Source: Bradyrhizobium uaiense (lineage in GTDB: Bacteria; Pseudomonadota; Alphaproteobacteria; Rhizobiales; Xanthobacteraceae). From it: 64,000 bases of DNA. Position 1 is the stretch's first letter. Every line of letters starts with the position of its first letter. Of this stretch, positions 51,906 to 60,421 are shown in pieces. Both the position numbers and the translations under genes were made by a program. The stretch is taken from positions 28,011 through 92,010 of the forward strand of contig NZ_VKHP01000007.1 in assembly GCF_010811875.1 (NCBI RefSeq), in the 5' to 3' direction. The notes beneath the pieces are model-generated. The model was not told where the DNA came from and made no database searches. It saw only the letters and a list, made by a program, of their open reading frames with translations.

Positions 51906-53618
51906 CTAGCTGCAATTCGTGCGCGATCCGCTGATCGGCTTCATCTCCGGTTCCGACAGCACGCAAGTCGCGCCCAGATCGCCGTCGGGCGGCGGCACCT
52001 GGGACGGCAAGGTGAAGGTCCCGCGCGCGCCGGCAGGAAGCCTGAGCTTCTTGGAAATCCTGAACTTGTCCGGCACGGTGAACGGCTTGAAGTCGCCATC
52101 GTTGATCCGAACGCCGCGGCTCATCCCGGTGACCATGAGCGCGCCGGTGTCGACCAACTCCGCCAGACCGGCGCGGCCAGGCAAGACGGAATAGTGGTTG
52201 ACCGGATGCGCCGAGACGACCGCCTCGACGTCGATCTGCGCAATTCCGGCCGGGTAATCCACCCGCACGTCGCGCCACAACAATTCGCCAAGGCCTTCCG
52301 TCGGCAACTGGATCGCGTTGCGAACCGGCCGATCCGGAAAATGCCGCGCCGCCGGGACACGGAAAGTCCCTGCGCTCTGCTCGCCGCCAGTCTCATCCAC
52401 GGCGCGCCCGAGCAGCAACGTCGCGATCTCTTCGGCGCGACCATCCTTCATCGTTGCGTCGGTCGCCGGCACAAGACATCCGGCGTGTGCGGTGAAGTGG
52501 ACCTTTTCGCGCGGCACGCCCATGATGCCGACAAGCGGCTTGCCGCCGCGCTGCGGTCCCGCACCGCCTGCGGCCGCGAACCGCTGCAGACGCGCGTCAC
52601 CCGACTTGTCGACGGTCACGTCGGCATCGGCCACGACGCCGGCGATGCGTTCGGTCGCTCCGACGATATCCCAGATCATCGCGCCGCCACTCGCCAGCGC
52701 GAGATAGATCGGTTCGGGCCCGGGCGCGATCTCGACGGTCGTCACATAGGTGACCCGGTCCTGGTTGCCGACCCAGGCGTTCGACAGCGCCTTGCCCTCC
52801 TGCGCCCCCAGAAGAATGAGACGCACCTCGCGCGGGACGGCGGGCACATCGCACCCCGCCACGACGGCTTGCAGTTGCTGCTTCCGGAGCTGGATCTCAC
52901 GCGCGCGCTGCGCCGCCTGTCGGGCCTCATTCAGGCGCTTGCCGAAATCCGCGAATTCGCTGGCGGATACGCGGCCATCGCGATCCTGGTAAGTCGCGGC
53001 AAATTGCTCGCGCACGGCCGCCTCGTATTCGGCGAGCGAGACGGCGCCATCTCCGTTCGCATCGAGCGTCATCGGGACGTACTGGGTCGCACCTTGCTGC
53101 CAGCTGACGCTGGCCTGATCGGCCTGACGCTGGCCTTCTTGCCGGATTTCAGCAGCGCTGATGACGCCATCCTGGTCGGCATCCGGCTTGAGCGCCTCGC
53201 TGACAAGCCTCTCGAGCTGCAGACGAACCTGCTCCGGCGTTGGCTCGAGCTGCACCCCGTTGGCGTGGATCATTTGCCGCGCCCGCGGCTGCATCACCGC
53301 GACGACCTCTGCCTTGGTGACCGCTCCGTCACCATCGAGATCGTAAGCCAGCACCTGCGTAATGACCTGCAATCGGCGCTGCGCGGCCGCGATCTTGCGC
53401 AAATCGTCGATGCCTTGCGCGGTGACCCCGCGCTCGTCCGGATTGCTCTGATAGAACGCGGCCAGCATCTGCGACCTGACCTGCTCCCAGGTCACGTCCG
53501 CACGCATCGCGCCGCCCATCCTGTTGATGATCCATTCCGAATTGGCGCTGGCCGGCGCAGAGAAAACGCCGAGACACATCGCCGAAGCGCCCAGAAGGCG
53601 AACCAACCGCAACCGCAT
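51906..53618 (-). CDS. Secreted EF-hand protein with large C-terminal domain
   Basis: The 570-residue product starts at the ATG at 53618 (GGAG upstream) with a signal peptide ending PASAN near residue 26. Three canonical EF-hand loops are at 93-104 (DLDGDG), 146-157 (DADQDG) and 186-197 (DANGDG). A fourth at 210-221 lacks the first aspartate (Tyr instead). A helical linker and an unrecognised C-terminal domain of about 300 residues follow, with cysteines but no known enzyme motif. None of the loops has the proline at position 2 that marks lanmodulin. Periplasmic calcium or metal binding is likely; function is unknown. Confidence 0.82.
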   Translation of the reverse strand: MRLRLVRLLGASAMCLGVFSAPASANSEWIINRMGGAMRADVTWEQVRSQMLAAFYQSNPDERGVTAQGIDDLRKIAAAQRRLQVITQVLAYDLDGDGAVTKAEVVAVMQPRARQMIHANGVQLEPTPEQVRLQLERLVSEALKPDADQDGVISAAEIRQEGQRQADQASVSWQQGATQYVPMTLDANGDGAVSLAEYEAAVREQFAATYQDRDGRVSASEFADFGKRLNEARQAAQRAREIQLRKQQLQAVVAGCDVPAVPREVRLILLGAQEGKALSNAWVGNQDRVTYVTTVEIAPGPEPIYLALASGGAMIWDIVGATERIAGVVADADVTVDKSGDARLQRFAAAGGAGPQRGGKPLVGIMGVPREKVHFTAHAGCLVPATDATMKDGRAEEIATLLLGRAVDETGGEQSAGTFRVPAARHFPDRPVRNAIQLPTEGLGELLWRDVRVDYPAGIAQIDVEAVVSAHPVNHYSVLPGRAGLAELVDTGALMVTGMSRGVRINDGDFKPFTVPDKFRISKKLRLPAGARGTFTLPSQVPPPDGDLGATCVLSEPEMKPISGSRTNCS

Positions 53619-53747
53619 TTCGCACTCCACTATTCCAGGTTGAACGATCTGACGCAGGCGCATTAAATTTGCCGTCACGGATTGCTTCAAATTGTCTGGA
53701 TTGCAGCGATCCTGCGCGCCGTGACGCGGGCGCGCCCCCGACCGGCG

Positions 53748-54455
53748 TCACCCCGGCGGATTGAATGTCCGCGTGAAGAACACCGGCGCCTTGGCCTTCT
53801 TCAACCGATAGAGCTGCGCAGGCCGGTTCGGCCCTTTGCGCATCTTCGCGACCGGCTCGATCAGGTCGGCCGCGAGCATGCGGGTGCGGAACGCGCTCTT
53901 CTCCAGCGGACGATCGAGCACAATCTCATAGGTGCGCTGCAGTTCCGGCAGCGTGAATTCCTGTGGCATCAGATAGGCCGGCAGCGAGGTGTATTCGACC
54001 TTATTGCGCAAACGCAGCACGGCCGCCTGCAGGATCTCGGCATGGTCGAAGGCAAGCTTCGGCCTCACCTTCTCGCCCTCGACCGCGAACCACTGCGCAT
54101 CCCCGGCTAACGCACCGCCGGCGGTGTGCTCCGGCAGCAATGCGAAGTAGGCATGCGTCGCAGACCAGCCGCGCGGATCTCTCGTGGCGCTGCCCCAGCT
54201 GCCGAGTTGCTCCAGATAGGGACTGACGACGCCGGTCTTGGCCTTCAGCCTGCGCACCGCGCAGGCTTCGAGGTCGCGGTCGCCGGCGATATCGACGAAG
54301 CCGCCGGGCAACGCCCAAGCTCCTGGAAACGGCTCGCTTTCCGCCTTCGGGCGTTGGACCAGCAGGACCTGAAGCGCGTCTGACCTGATGGCGAAGATGA
54401 CGACATCAACCGTCGTCAACGGCCGCGGAAAGTCGAGTTCCGGCTTCTCTTGCAT
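53748..54455 (-). CDS. NrtR-like Nudix-related transcriptional regulator
   Basis: The 235-residue protein has an N-terminal Nudix fold (residues about 10-145) and a C-terminal winged helix (LPELQRTYEIVL through RGPNRPAQLYRL-like segment). In the Nudix box the three catalytic glutamates are replaced (R69, A72, K73 in RRLKAKTG), so it should bind, not hydrolyse, its nucleotide ligand. NrtR repressors sense ADP-ribose and control NAD metabolism genes. The divergent operon encodes an NAD-kinase-like protein and an inverted-repeat operator lies between, which fits that family well. Confidence 0.85.
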   Translation of the reverse strand: MQEKPELDFPRPLTTVDVVIFAIRSDALQVLLVQRPKAESEPFPGAWALPGGFVDIAGDRDLEACAVRRLKAKTGVVSPYLEQLGSWGSATRDPRGWSATHAYFALLPEHTAGGALAGDAQWFAVEGEKVRPKLAFDHAEILQAAVLRLRNKVEYTSLPAYLMPQEFTLPELQRTYEIVLDRPLEKSAFRTRMLAADLIEPVAKMRKGPNRPAQLYRLKKAKAPVFFTRTFNPPG

Positions 54456-54494
54456 GCTCTCCCCGTCCTCCTCTGAACCCTTTCACGTCCCGGC

Positions 54495-54522
54495 TTGACA
54501 ATAACATACTTAGTTGTACAGT
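54495..54522 (+). promoter_or_regulatory. Promoter of the SPFH / NAD-kinase-like operon
   Basis: TTGACA (54495-54500) is spaced 16 bases from TACAGT (54517-54522). The -10 lies inside the operator, so a bound regulator would block it. Confidence 0.55.
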
Positions 54523-54538
54523 CCAACTAACTTAGTTG
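54510..54538. promoter_or_regulatory. NrtR-type operator with extra half-site
   Basis: TTAGTTG-N7-CAACTAA is a perfect inverted repeat (54510-54530). A third TTAGTTG at 54532-54538 is 22 bp, two helical turns, from the first. Confidence 0.75.
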
Positions 54539-54569
54539 TCCAGACACACTTATTCAGGAGTGCAACGCC

Positions 54570-55613
54570 ATGTTCGGTCTCCGCTTCATCAAGGCCCAGC
54601 CGACCACCTATCTCATGAAATACCGCCGCGGTGCGGTGACCCAGCAAGGCGCCGGCCTGTCCGGCTTCTACTACGGGCCGGTCACCTCGCTGGTCGCGGT
54701 GCCGATCGGCAGCCGCGACGCCGCCTTCATCTTCCAGCAGATCGCACGCGACTTTCAGGCGCTGACCATTCAAGGCCATGTCACCTACCGGATCAGCGAG
54801 CCGCAGAAGGCCGCCGCGATGCTCAACTTCACGCTCAAGGCCGACGGCAAGACTTACGAATCCGACGATCCGGAAAAGCTGCCTCAGCGGATCCTGGCGA
54901 CCGTCGAGGTGCTGGCGCAGCAGGCGGTCAAGGAACTCACCTTGAAGGAAGCGCTGCAGGCCGCCGACCGCATCGCCGGCCTGATCGAGAGCGGACTGCG
55001 CGGCCGCGCCGATATCGCCTCCCTCGGCCTCGAAGTCCTCGGCGTCTCGATCCGCGGCGTGAAGCCGACGCCGGATACCGCCAAGGCGCTGGAGGCCGAG
55101 GCGCGCGAGGCGATCCTCAAGAGCGCGGACGAGGCGATCTTCGCGCGGCGCAACTTTGCGGTGGAGCAGGAACGCGCCATCCGCGAGAGCGAGCTCGACA
55201 CCGAGATCGCGGTCGAGCAGAAGAAGCGTTCGATCCGGGAGACCCAGATGGACGCCGAAGCCAGCGTCGCGGCCAAGCAGGCCGAGCTGCGCGAGGCCGG
55301 CATGGTCGCCGACATCACGCTGGAGAGCAGGCGCAAGGATTTCGTCGGCCTCAACGCCGAAAACACCCGCACGCTGGCGGATGCCGAGGCCTATCGGGTC
55401 GGTGCGCTGATGAAGATCTTCGAGGGCGTCGACACCCGCGTGATCCAGGCGCTGGCCTCAGCCGGCATGCAGCCGGGACAGCTGATCGCGCAGGCCTTCA
55501 GCGGCATCGCCGAGAAGGCCGAGAAGATCGGCCAGCTCAACGTCTCGCCCGATCTGCTCAACACGCTGCTGGACAAGCCCGCTGTGGAGGCTCCCCGTGC
55601 CCGCCGACAATGA
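54570..55613 (+). CDS. SPFH/band 7 domain protein
   Basis: The 347-residue protein has an SPFH-type core (DFQALTIQGHVTYRISEPQKAA near residues 62-90) and a long charged helical region (about 180-270, rich in Glu, Arg and Ala) typical of the coiled coil that assembles flotillin-like oligomers. There is no strong N-terminal membrane helix; the hydrophobic stretch around residues 24-45 is short. AGGAG precedes the ATG at 54570. Its last 17 bases overlap the next gene, so the two products are made together. Confidence 0.85.
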   Translation: MFGLRFIKAQPTTYLMKYRRGAVTQQGAGLSGFYYGPVTSLVAVPIGSRDAAFIFQQIARDFQALTIQGHVTYRISEPQKAAAMLNFTLKADGKTYESDDPEKLPQRILATVEVLAQQAVKELTLKEALQAADRIAGLIESGLRGRADIASLGLEVLGVSIRGVKPTPDTAKALEAEAREAILKSADEAIFARRNFAVEQERAIRESELDTEIAVEQKKRSIRETQMDAEASVAAKQAELREAGMVADITLESRRKDFVGLNAENTRTLADAEAYRVGALMKIFEGVDTRVIQALASAGMQPGQLIAQAFSGIAEKAEKIGQLNVSPDLLNTLLDKPAVEAPRARRQ

Positions 55614-56532
55614 CCGCAAGATCGTCCTCGTCACCCGCAAGACGCGGCTCGAGGAGCTGATCGCAAAATACCTGACGGCGGCGCAGGCCCGGTTCTATGT
55701 CGAGCACCTCGGTGCCGACTTCTCCGACTACCAGCGCGAGCACGATGTCTACCAGGCCGAGCGTCGCGTCACCGTGCAGGCGCTGGAGCAATGGGGTCGC
55801 TACCAGATCATCGACCGGAGCTTCTTGCCGAACTTCATCTTCGGCCCCTCGGATATCGTGGTGGCGCTCGGCCAGGACGGCGTGGTCGCCAACACGATGA
55901 AGTATCTCGACGGGCATCCGCTGATCGGCGTCAATCCGGATGCCAAGCGCTACGACGGCATCCTGCTGCCCTTCGTGCCGCGCGACCTCCCTGCCCTGCT
56001 GCGCGAAGTCGCCGCCGAAAAGCGGGGCCACAAGGCGGTGACGATGGCCAAGGCCGCGCTCACCAACGGCCAGACGCTGTACGCGGTCAACGACCTCTTC
56101 ATCGGCGCGCGCACGCACACGTCGGCGGTCTACGAGATCGCGCTCGCCGAACAGAAGGAGCGGCAGTCGTCGAGCGGCCTGATCGTGGCGACCGGCCTCG
56201 GCTCGACCGCCTGGTTCAAGAGCATCGTCACCGGATCGCTCGCAATCGCCGGTGCCTTCGGCGGCGGCAGCGACAGCCCGCCCTATCTGCCGCAAGCCTG
56301 GGACGCCGGCGCGCTGCGCTTTGCCGTGCGCGAGCCGTTTCCGAGCCGCACCTCGCAGGTGACGCTCATCTGCGGCAGCCTCGAGCGCGCCCAGCACCTC
56401 AACGTGCGCTCGCTGATGCCGGAGAACGGCGTCATCTTCTCGGACGGCATCGAGGCCGACCGGCTCGATTTCAATTCAGGGACCGAAGTGCAGATCACGG
56501 TCGCGGAGCGCGAAGGACGGCTGGTGGTGTGA
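55597..56532 (+). CDS. Divergent NAD-kinase-like protein
   Basis: The 311-residue protein starts at a GTG preceded by GGAGG inside the end of the SPFH gene. It follows the NAD/diacylglycerol-kinase fold: GQDG at 92-95 for the usual GGDG, NDLFIGA for the NE-containing strand, ATGLGSTAW at about 197-205 for the TPTGSTAY segment, and a C-terminal DGIEADRL where NAD kinases have DGQ. The Gln for Gly change and the N-terminal extension of about 80 residues set it apart from housekeeping NAD kinase. It may phosphorylate NAD or a related nucleotide. A 205-bp part of this gene recurs at 60422-60626. Confidence 0.8.
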   Translation: MPADNDRKIVLVTRKTRLEELIAKYLTAAQARFYVEHLGADFSDYQREHDVYQAERRVTVQALEQWGRYQIIDRSFLPNFIFGPSDIVVALGQDGVVANTMKYLDGHPLIGVNPDAKRYDGILLPFVPRDLPALLREVAAEKRGHKAVTMAKAALTNGQTLYAVNDLFIGARTHTSAVYEIALAEQKERQSSSGLIVATGLGSTAWFKSIVTGSLAIAGAFGGGSDSPPYLPQAWDAGALRFAVREPFPSRTSQVTLICGSLERAQHLNVRSLMPENGVIFSDGIEADRLDFNSGTEVQITVAEREGRLVV

Positions 56533-56554
56533 CGCCACCGCGAGCGCAGCGCAG

Positions 56555-56737
56555 TCACTCCGGAACAGGATGCCGCTTGGCCAGCTGGTCGAGTGAGAGA
56601 TCGGCTTCCCGATCGGTCAGGGAAAAGCGGACGATCACGTCCTGACGGCCAAGCTGTCCCACGAGCCCGTCCGACGACCATTTCTGCGGCTCAGGTCCAC
56701 GCGGACCTTCGACCCAAACGAAATACCACTGCGTCAT
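56555..56737 (-). CDS. Small conserved-looking hypothetical protein
   Basis: The 60-residue product begins MTQWYFVWVEGPRGPEPQKW and ends with a helical, charged segment (LSLDQLAKRHPVPE). Codon use fits coding sequence, but the ribosome-binding site is weak. It is convergent with the NAD-kinase-like gene and 27 bp downstream of plsY on the same strand. I do not recognise it. Confidence 0.5.
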   Translation of the reverse strand: MTQWYFVWVEGPRGPEPQKWSSDGLVGQLGRQDVIVRFSLTDREADLSLDQLAKRHPVPE

Positions 56738-56764
56738 GGCAAGCGTCCGATGACCGGCATGGGT

Positions 56765-57451
56765 TCAAGATTGGCGCTTCACCGCGGCATCCGCAATGGC
56801 TGATTGCCCAAGGCGTGGTTCCGTCCCCGCCAGCAGCCGCTGGATGTTGGCGCGGTGGCGCACGATCACGTAGATGCCGCCTGCAATCACCAGTAACCGG
56901 TAGGGCAACGGCTGCTCCAAGCCGCAGATAAGGGCGATCGCCGCCAACGCCGCGAACATCGAACCCAGCGAGACAATCCGGAAGATTGCCAGCGTCGCAG
57001 CAAAGATGGCCGCAGCACCCAACGCCACTGGCCAGGACAACGCCAGCAACACGCCGAGCCCGGTGGCGGCCGATTTGCCGCCTGAAAAATTCAGCCAGAC
57101 CGAGCGGCCATGCCCCAGCAGCGCAGCCAGTCCGGCCAGGCCGACCGCCCAGGGCAGCCAGATTTGCAGGTCACCCCCCGCCGGCGGCGCGACGGACGGC
57201 CATGTCGCGAGTCGGGGATAAAACCAATCGGCAAAGACAATTGCACCCGCACCTTTCAGCACATCGATCAGGAGAACCACCAATGCAGGCCATTTGCCCA
57301 GGGTCCGCAACACGTTGGTTGCGCCGGTGGATCTGGAGCCATGCTCCCTGACGTCGATGCCCCTGAGCAGTTTCCCCGCCAGATAGCCTGTCGGCGTCGA
57401 ACCGAGGAGATAAACGATCGCCAATCCCGCAACACTCGCGATCCAGAACAT
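56765..57451 (-). CDS. plsY: Glycerol-3-phosphate acyltransferase PlsY
   Basis: The 228-residue membrane enzyme acylates glycerol-3-phosphate from acyl-phosphate, the first step of phospholipid synthesis. The start is the ATG at 57451 with GAGGTGG 8 bases before; a GTG at 57463 is the alternative. Motif 1 reads GSRSTGATNVLR instead of the more usual GSGNxGATN, motif 2 is NFSGGKSAATGLG, and motif 3 is RHRANIQRLLAGTE. This variant of motif 1 also occurs in other PlsY proteins, so activity is expected. Confidence 0.9.
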   Translation of the reverse strand: MFWIASVAGLAIVYLLGSTPTGYLAGKLLRGIDVREHGSRSTGATNVLRTLGKWPALVVLLIDVLKGAGAIVFADWFYPRLATWPSVAPPAGGDLQIWLPWAVGLAGLAALLGHGRSVWLNFSGGKSAATGLGVLLALSWPVALGAAAIFAATLAIFRIVSLGSMFAALAAIALICGLEQPLPYRLLVIAGGIYVIVRHRANIQRLLAGTEPRLGQSAIADAAVKRQS

Positions 57452-57478
57452 CACGGCATCCACCTCGACGCGCTCATG

Positions 57479-57931
57479 TCAGTAGGGCCTGCCGTCCTTG
57501 TGCAGAAAGCGACCATCGGAGCTCGGGCTCATCATGTCGATGTCCGAGCACGTGATGACATCGGTGCGCGAGCGCGAGCCGACCTCGAGATAGGTGGCCG
57601 TCATCTGCGACCTGTTGATCATATGATGCCCGTTGCCGGAGTTTTTCGCAAACGTCGCGCAGTCGCCGGCGCGCAGCACCGTCTCGCCGCCGTCCTCCAC
57701 CAGCACCACCTCGCCTGCGAGTACATAAACGAATTCGTCCTCGTCCGAATGCCAGTGGCGCTGGCTCGACCAATTGCCGGGCGGCAGCCGCATCAGATTG
57801 ACGCCGAAGTCGACGAGCTCGCCGGCATCGCCAATACGCTGCCGCACCCGCTCGGCGCATGGCGCGGCGAACTCGGCCGGATAGCCGGTCCCCTTGCGTT
57901 CCGGCACCTTTGTCAGGTCGATTTTCGGCAT
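57479..57931 (-). CDS. Cupin domain protein
   Basis: The 150-residue protein (ATG at 57931) has a single cupin barrel with the metal-binding pattern HWHSDEDEFVYVLAGEVVL and a second histidine in NGHHMIN. Such small cupins bind Mn, Fe or Zn and have varied functions. It is 27 bp upstream of plsY on the same strand. Substrate not determined. Confidence 0.85.
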   Translation of the reverse strand: MPKIDLTKVPERKGTGYPAEFAAPCAERVRQRIGDAGELVDFGVNLMRLPPGNWSSQRHWHSDEDEFVYVLAGEVVLVEDGGETVLRAGDCATFAKNSGNGHHMINRSQMTATYLEVGSRSRTDVITCSDIDMMSPSSDGRFLHKDGRPY

Positions 57932-58024
57932 GGCAGTTTCCCCGGGCGATGGCAGCAAGCGAATGTGCGAATGGATGCGCCTATCGTACTGGAATGCCGG
58001 AATTGTGTCGCTATATCGCGCGCG

Positions 58025-58540
58025 TCAGCCGCGCCCGACCAGATCCTTCGCCATCAGGATGTCGTCATAGTAGCGGCCGTCGATCTTCAGCGCGTGCTGC
58101 TCCAGCCCATACGCGACAAAGCCCATGCTCTCGTAGAGCCGAACGGCAGGCTCGTTGCCCTTCACGACGATGAGTTGCACCAGCTCGACCGATTGCGCGG
58201 CGTGCTCGAGCGCGGCTTCGACCAGAAGGCGGCCGACACCACCGCGCCGGGCCGCCTGGCGCACATACATGCCGACCAGCGCGCCCTTGTGCTGCCGCTT
58301 CGGCCCATCGGCCGCGACGAAGCCGACGATGCCGGCGAGTTCGCTGGCCCGGAACGCTCCGAGCATCACAACGCCACGTGCGAGCCTCTCCGCAAACCAG
58401 GCGACGGGATGGGCGCTTTCCGTCTCATACGCACTGCCGAATGCCTCAGGGCTCAAGCGCAGCGCCTCGAGGCGGATGTCGCGATAGAGCGCAGCGTCCG
58501 CAGGGCTCAGGCGCCTGATCATGACAGGGGATGCGATCAT
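58025..58540 (-). CDS. GNAT family N-acetyltransferase
   Basis: The 171-residue protein from the ATG at 58540 (GAAAGAGA upstream) has the acetyl-CoA loop as VRQAARRGGVGRLLVEAAL and the C-terminal NEPAVRLYESMGFVAYG of GNAT enzymes. The upstream open frame is unlikely to be translated. Acceptor unknown; it stands alone. Confidence 0.88.
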   Translation of the reverse strand: MIASPVMIRRLSPADAALYRDIRLEALRLSPEAFGSAYETESAHPVAWFAERLARGVVMLGAFRASELAGIVGFVAADGPKRQHKGALVGMYVRQAARRGGVGRLLVEAALEHAAQSVELVQLIVVKGNEPAVRLYESMGFVAYGLEQHALKIDGRYYDDILMAKDLVGRG

Positions 58541-58851
58541 TGGGTCTCTTTCGGTCAGGACAAGCCGTACACGACGAATAATGGGTGCCGCGCCGTTCGT
58601 CACTCCCAATGGAGGTTCCCCGGACCGAACCCTACGACCCACACAGGACCTCCGCCATGCCGCCGATCGTCAAGGGGAAGCGTAGGAAATTTGCCGCAGT
58701 CGTCTCACAACAATTGCCGGAATATCTGATGCGAGCGACGGCAACCCCGACCAGATGCGACCGATTGTAGGAAGCAGGCGAAGACGGCAATGAACAATCC
58801 GGAAGACAGCTGCCGCGACAGTGTCCAGGCCTCGACTGCGTTTCCGACGCG

Positions 58852-59220
58852 ATGGACGGCGATTGGGGCGACCGGGACTGGGAGCAGATCGTGGTGAATT
58901 ACGAAACGCTGCTTCATGCGCCGGACCAGACCACCAGCGCGACTGCGTTCTCCGTCGCGCGTCAAAAGGGCGGTCGTCATGAATGTGTCGACTTTCGCCT
59001 GTCCGATGCAGCAGAAGACGGCCTCGAACGCGTCAAGCGCGATATGCATGCCCAGAGCGGGACATACTGGACGACCTGCGCTGTCACGATCGAGCGCGAC
59101 GGACGTTACCGGTTCGACTATGGGTACGATGCTCCCTACCGCCTGTCGGGAAACGTCGACGACCGACGCTTTGCGGACTACCTGACACGCTATCTTGCGG
59201 AGAAGAACGGGCGGCAGTGA
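58852..59220 (+). CDS. Hypothetical protein, possibly YezG-like immunity fold
   Basis: The 122-residue product begins GDWGDRDWEQIVVNYETLL and has a C-terminal RDGRYRFDYGYDAPYR. These two blocks resemble the start and the acidic strand of YezG-type immunity proteins, which neutralise secreted toxins. No toxin gene is adjacent. The ATG lacks a clear ribosome-binding site. The resemblance is by eye only. Confidence 0.5.
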   Translation: MDGDWGDRDWEQIVVNYETLLHAPDQTTSATAFSVARQKGGRHECVDFRLSDAAEDGLERVKRDMHAQSGTYWTTCAVTIERDGRYRFDYGYDAPYRLSGNVDDRRFADYLTRYLAEKNGRQ

Positions 59221-59256
59221 CCGCCAGTTCAGGAGCGTTGCATCGCCGATACCGCG

Positions 59257-59760
59257 CTACTGACCCGGCACGACATTGACGTAGGCGTCGCCGCAATAGT
59301 GGTCCGGCTGGCTGCAATTGGCGAAGCGTTCTTCCACCACAAGCAAATAGGCGTTGTAGGCCCGGTCGGCGGGCGGCTCAAACTGCAGGTGAAGCTGGAG
59401 ATCGTCGAACGATTGATTGGGCCCCAGCACGTCCGCCCCGCCGGAGAGGTCCCGCGCATAGATCTCGGCCGTCTTGTATCCCTGAATATTCGGGCTGTTG
59501 CCTGATTTCGGAGCCTGTGCCGCCCACAGCGAGATTCGGAGCGACCCCGAGGGCAAGGTACCCTTATTGTAGATGCTCTTGATGGAAAGGTCCGCATGTC
59601 CGGAGCCGAGCTTCAGTGACACCGCGCCCTGAAAATCGATCTTCGAGTCGAGGATCGCCACCGCGCGCACGACGGCCGGAGCCACGGTTAGCACTACCCC
59701 AACAAATGCGGCCGACAAGGCGCACCCGAGCTGCGCTCTTCGTTTCATGGCGACTGCCAT
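59257..59760 (-). CDS. Small secreted protein
   Basis: The 167-residue product has a signal segment through about residue 33 (VVRAVA) and a mature beta-rich domain with two cysteines near the C-terminus (ANCSQPDHYCGD). Residues such as SLRISLWAAQ suggest a small beta-sandwich. GGTGAG precedes the ATG at 59760; an internal ATG four codons later is possible. Family not recognised. Confidence 0.65.
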   Translation of the reverse strand: MAVAMKRRAQLGCALSAAFVGVVLTVAPAVVRAVAILDSKIDFQGAVSLKLGSGHADLSIKSIYNKGTLPSGSLRISLWAAQAPKSGNSPNIQGYKTAEIYARDLSGGADVLGPNQSFDDLQLHLQFEPPADRAYNAYLLVVEERFANCSQPDHYCGDAYVNVVPGQ

Positions 59761-59798
59761 CTTTTGCTCACCGCAATCTCCGGGACATCATGCGGGGC

Positions 59799-60170
59799 TC
59801 AGCAAGTCCGGTCCGCCGAGAGCTTGTCGCACCATTCGAACGTGGTCTTGAGGTCGGTGGCGGAGAGCACCGTATGGCCGCGATTTCGCTCGTAGCCCAT
59901 CGCCGGCCGGCCGTTCAGTTCGCCCGACCACCAGGCCCCGGCATTTCTGCCGAAGAAGCTGACTGCGATGCTTCCGAACGAAAATCGCAGGTCATGCTGC
60001 CCATCCGTCGCAACAGTATCGCTGACGCTGCATGGCTTCGGCTGCGCCGCGTCGAGCGCACAGAAGCCGGACCAGTTCACCAGCCCTTGCGCCGAGCTGC
60101 CGGCAGTCCCGGCTAGACTTGCGACCGCTGCGATCAATCCGGCCGTGACGCCCCGCACCGTTCGAGCCAT
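59799..60170 (-). CDS. Small secreted protein
   Basis: The 123-residue product from the ATG at 60170 (GAGGCG upstream) has a signal peptide ending SSAQG near residue 27. The mature chain has four cysteines (SGFCALD, KPCSVSD, FEWCDK, DRTC), likely two disulfides, and aromatic-rich strands. It lies 38 bp upstream of the other secreted gene on the same strand, so the two may be expressed together. Family not recognised. Confidence 0.65.
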   Translation of the reverse strand: MARTVRGVTAGLIAAVASLAGTAGSSAQGLVNWSGFCALDAAQPKPCSVSDTVATDGQHDLRFSFGSIAVSFFGRNAGAWWSGELNGRPAMGYERNRGHTVLSATDLKTTFEWCDKLSADRTC

Positions 60171-60299
60171 TATGTCGCCTCTTCCATTCCCGCGCCCGTC
60201 GTGGCGGTCAGAAATATGCGTCTCGTTGGGGCGGAATTGTGTTGCGGCTTGCCGCGTCGTCGATCGAGCCCATTCCTGCCGATCGCCGGACCGAGTCTC

Positions 60300-60418
60300 G
60301 AGCCGCAACGGCCCGTCCGCAGTGTGACGGCGAGCGTCGCAAGAATCGTCCTATTGCTGATCTCGAGCTTACGGAAGATGTGATGCAAACGAACCTTGAT
60401 GGTTCCGTCGGCCACCTT
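60300..60418 (-). pseudogene. C-terminal remnant of a LuxR-type regulator
   Basis: The minus-strand frame reads VADGTIKVRLHHIFRKLEIS and then NRTILATLAV, which is the recognition-helix end of a LuxR/NarL helix-turn-helix. The rest of the domain and the receiver are absent. The cut falls at the junction with the NAD-kinase-like fragment at about 60420. Confidence 0.75.
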
Positions 60419-60421
60419 GAT

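Noticed and set aside
58585..58770. 61-codon open frame on the plus strand
   Set aside because: It has no clear ribosome-binding site, no recognisable motif and unconvincing composition in its first half; the ATG at 58657 leaves only 37 residues.
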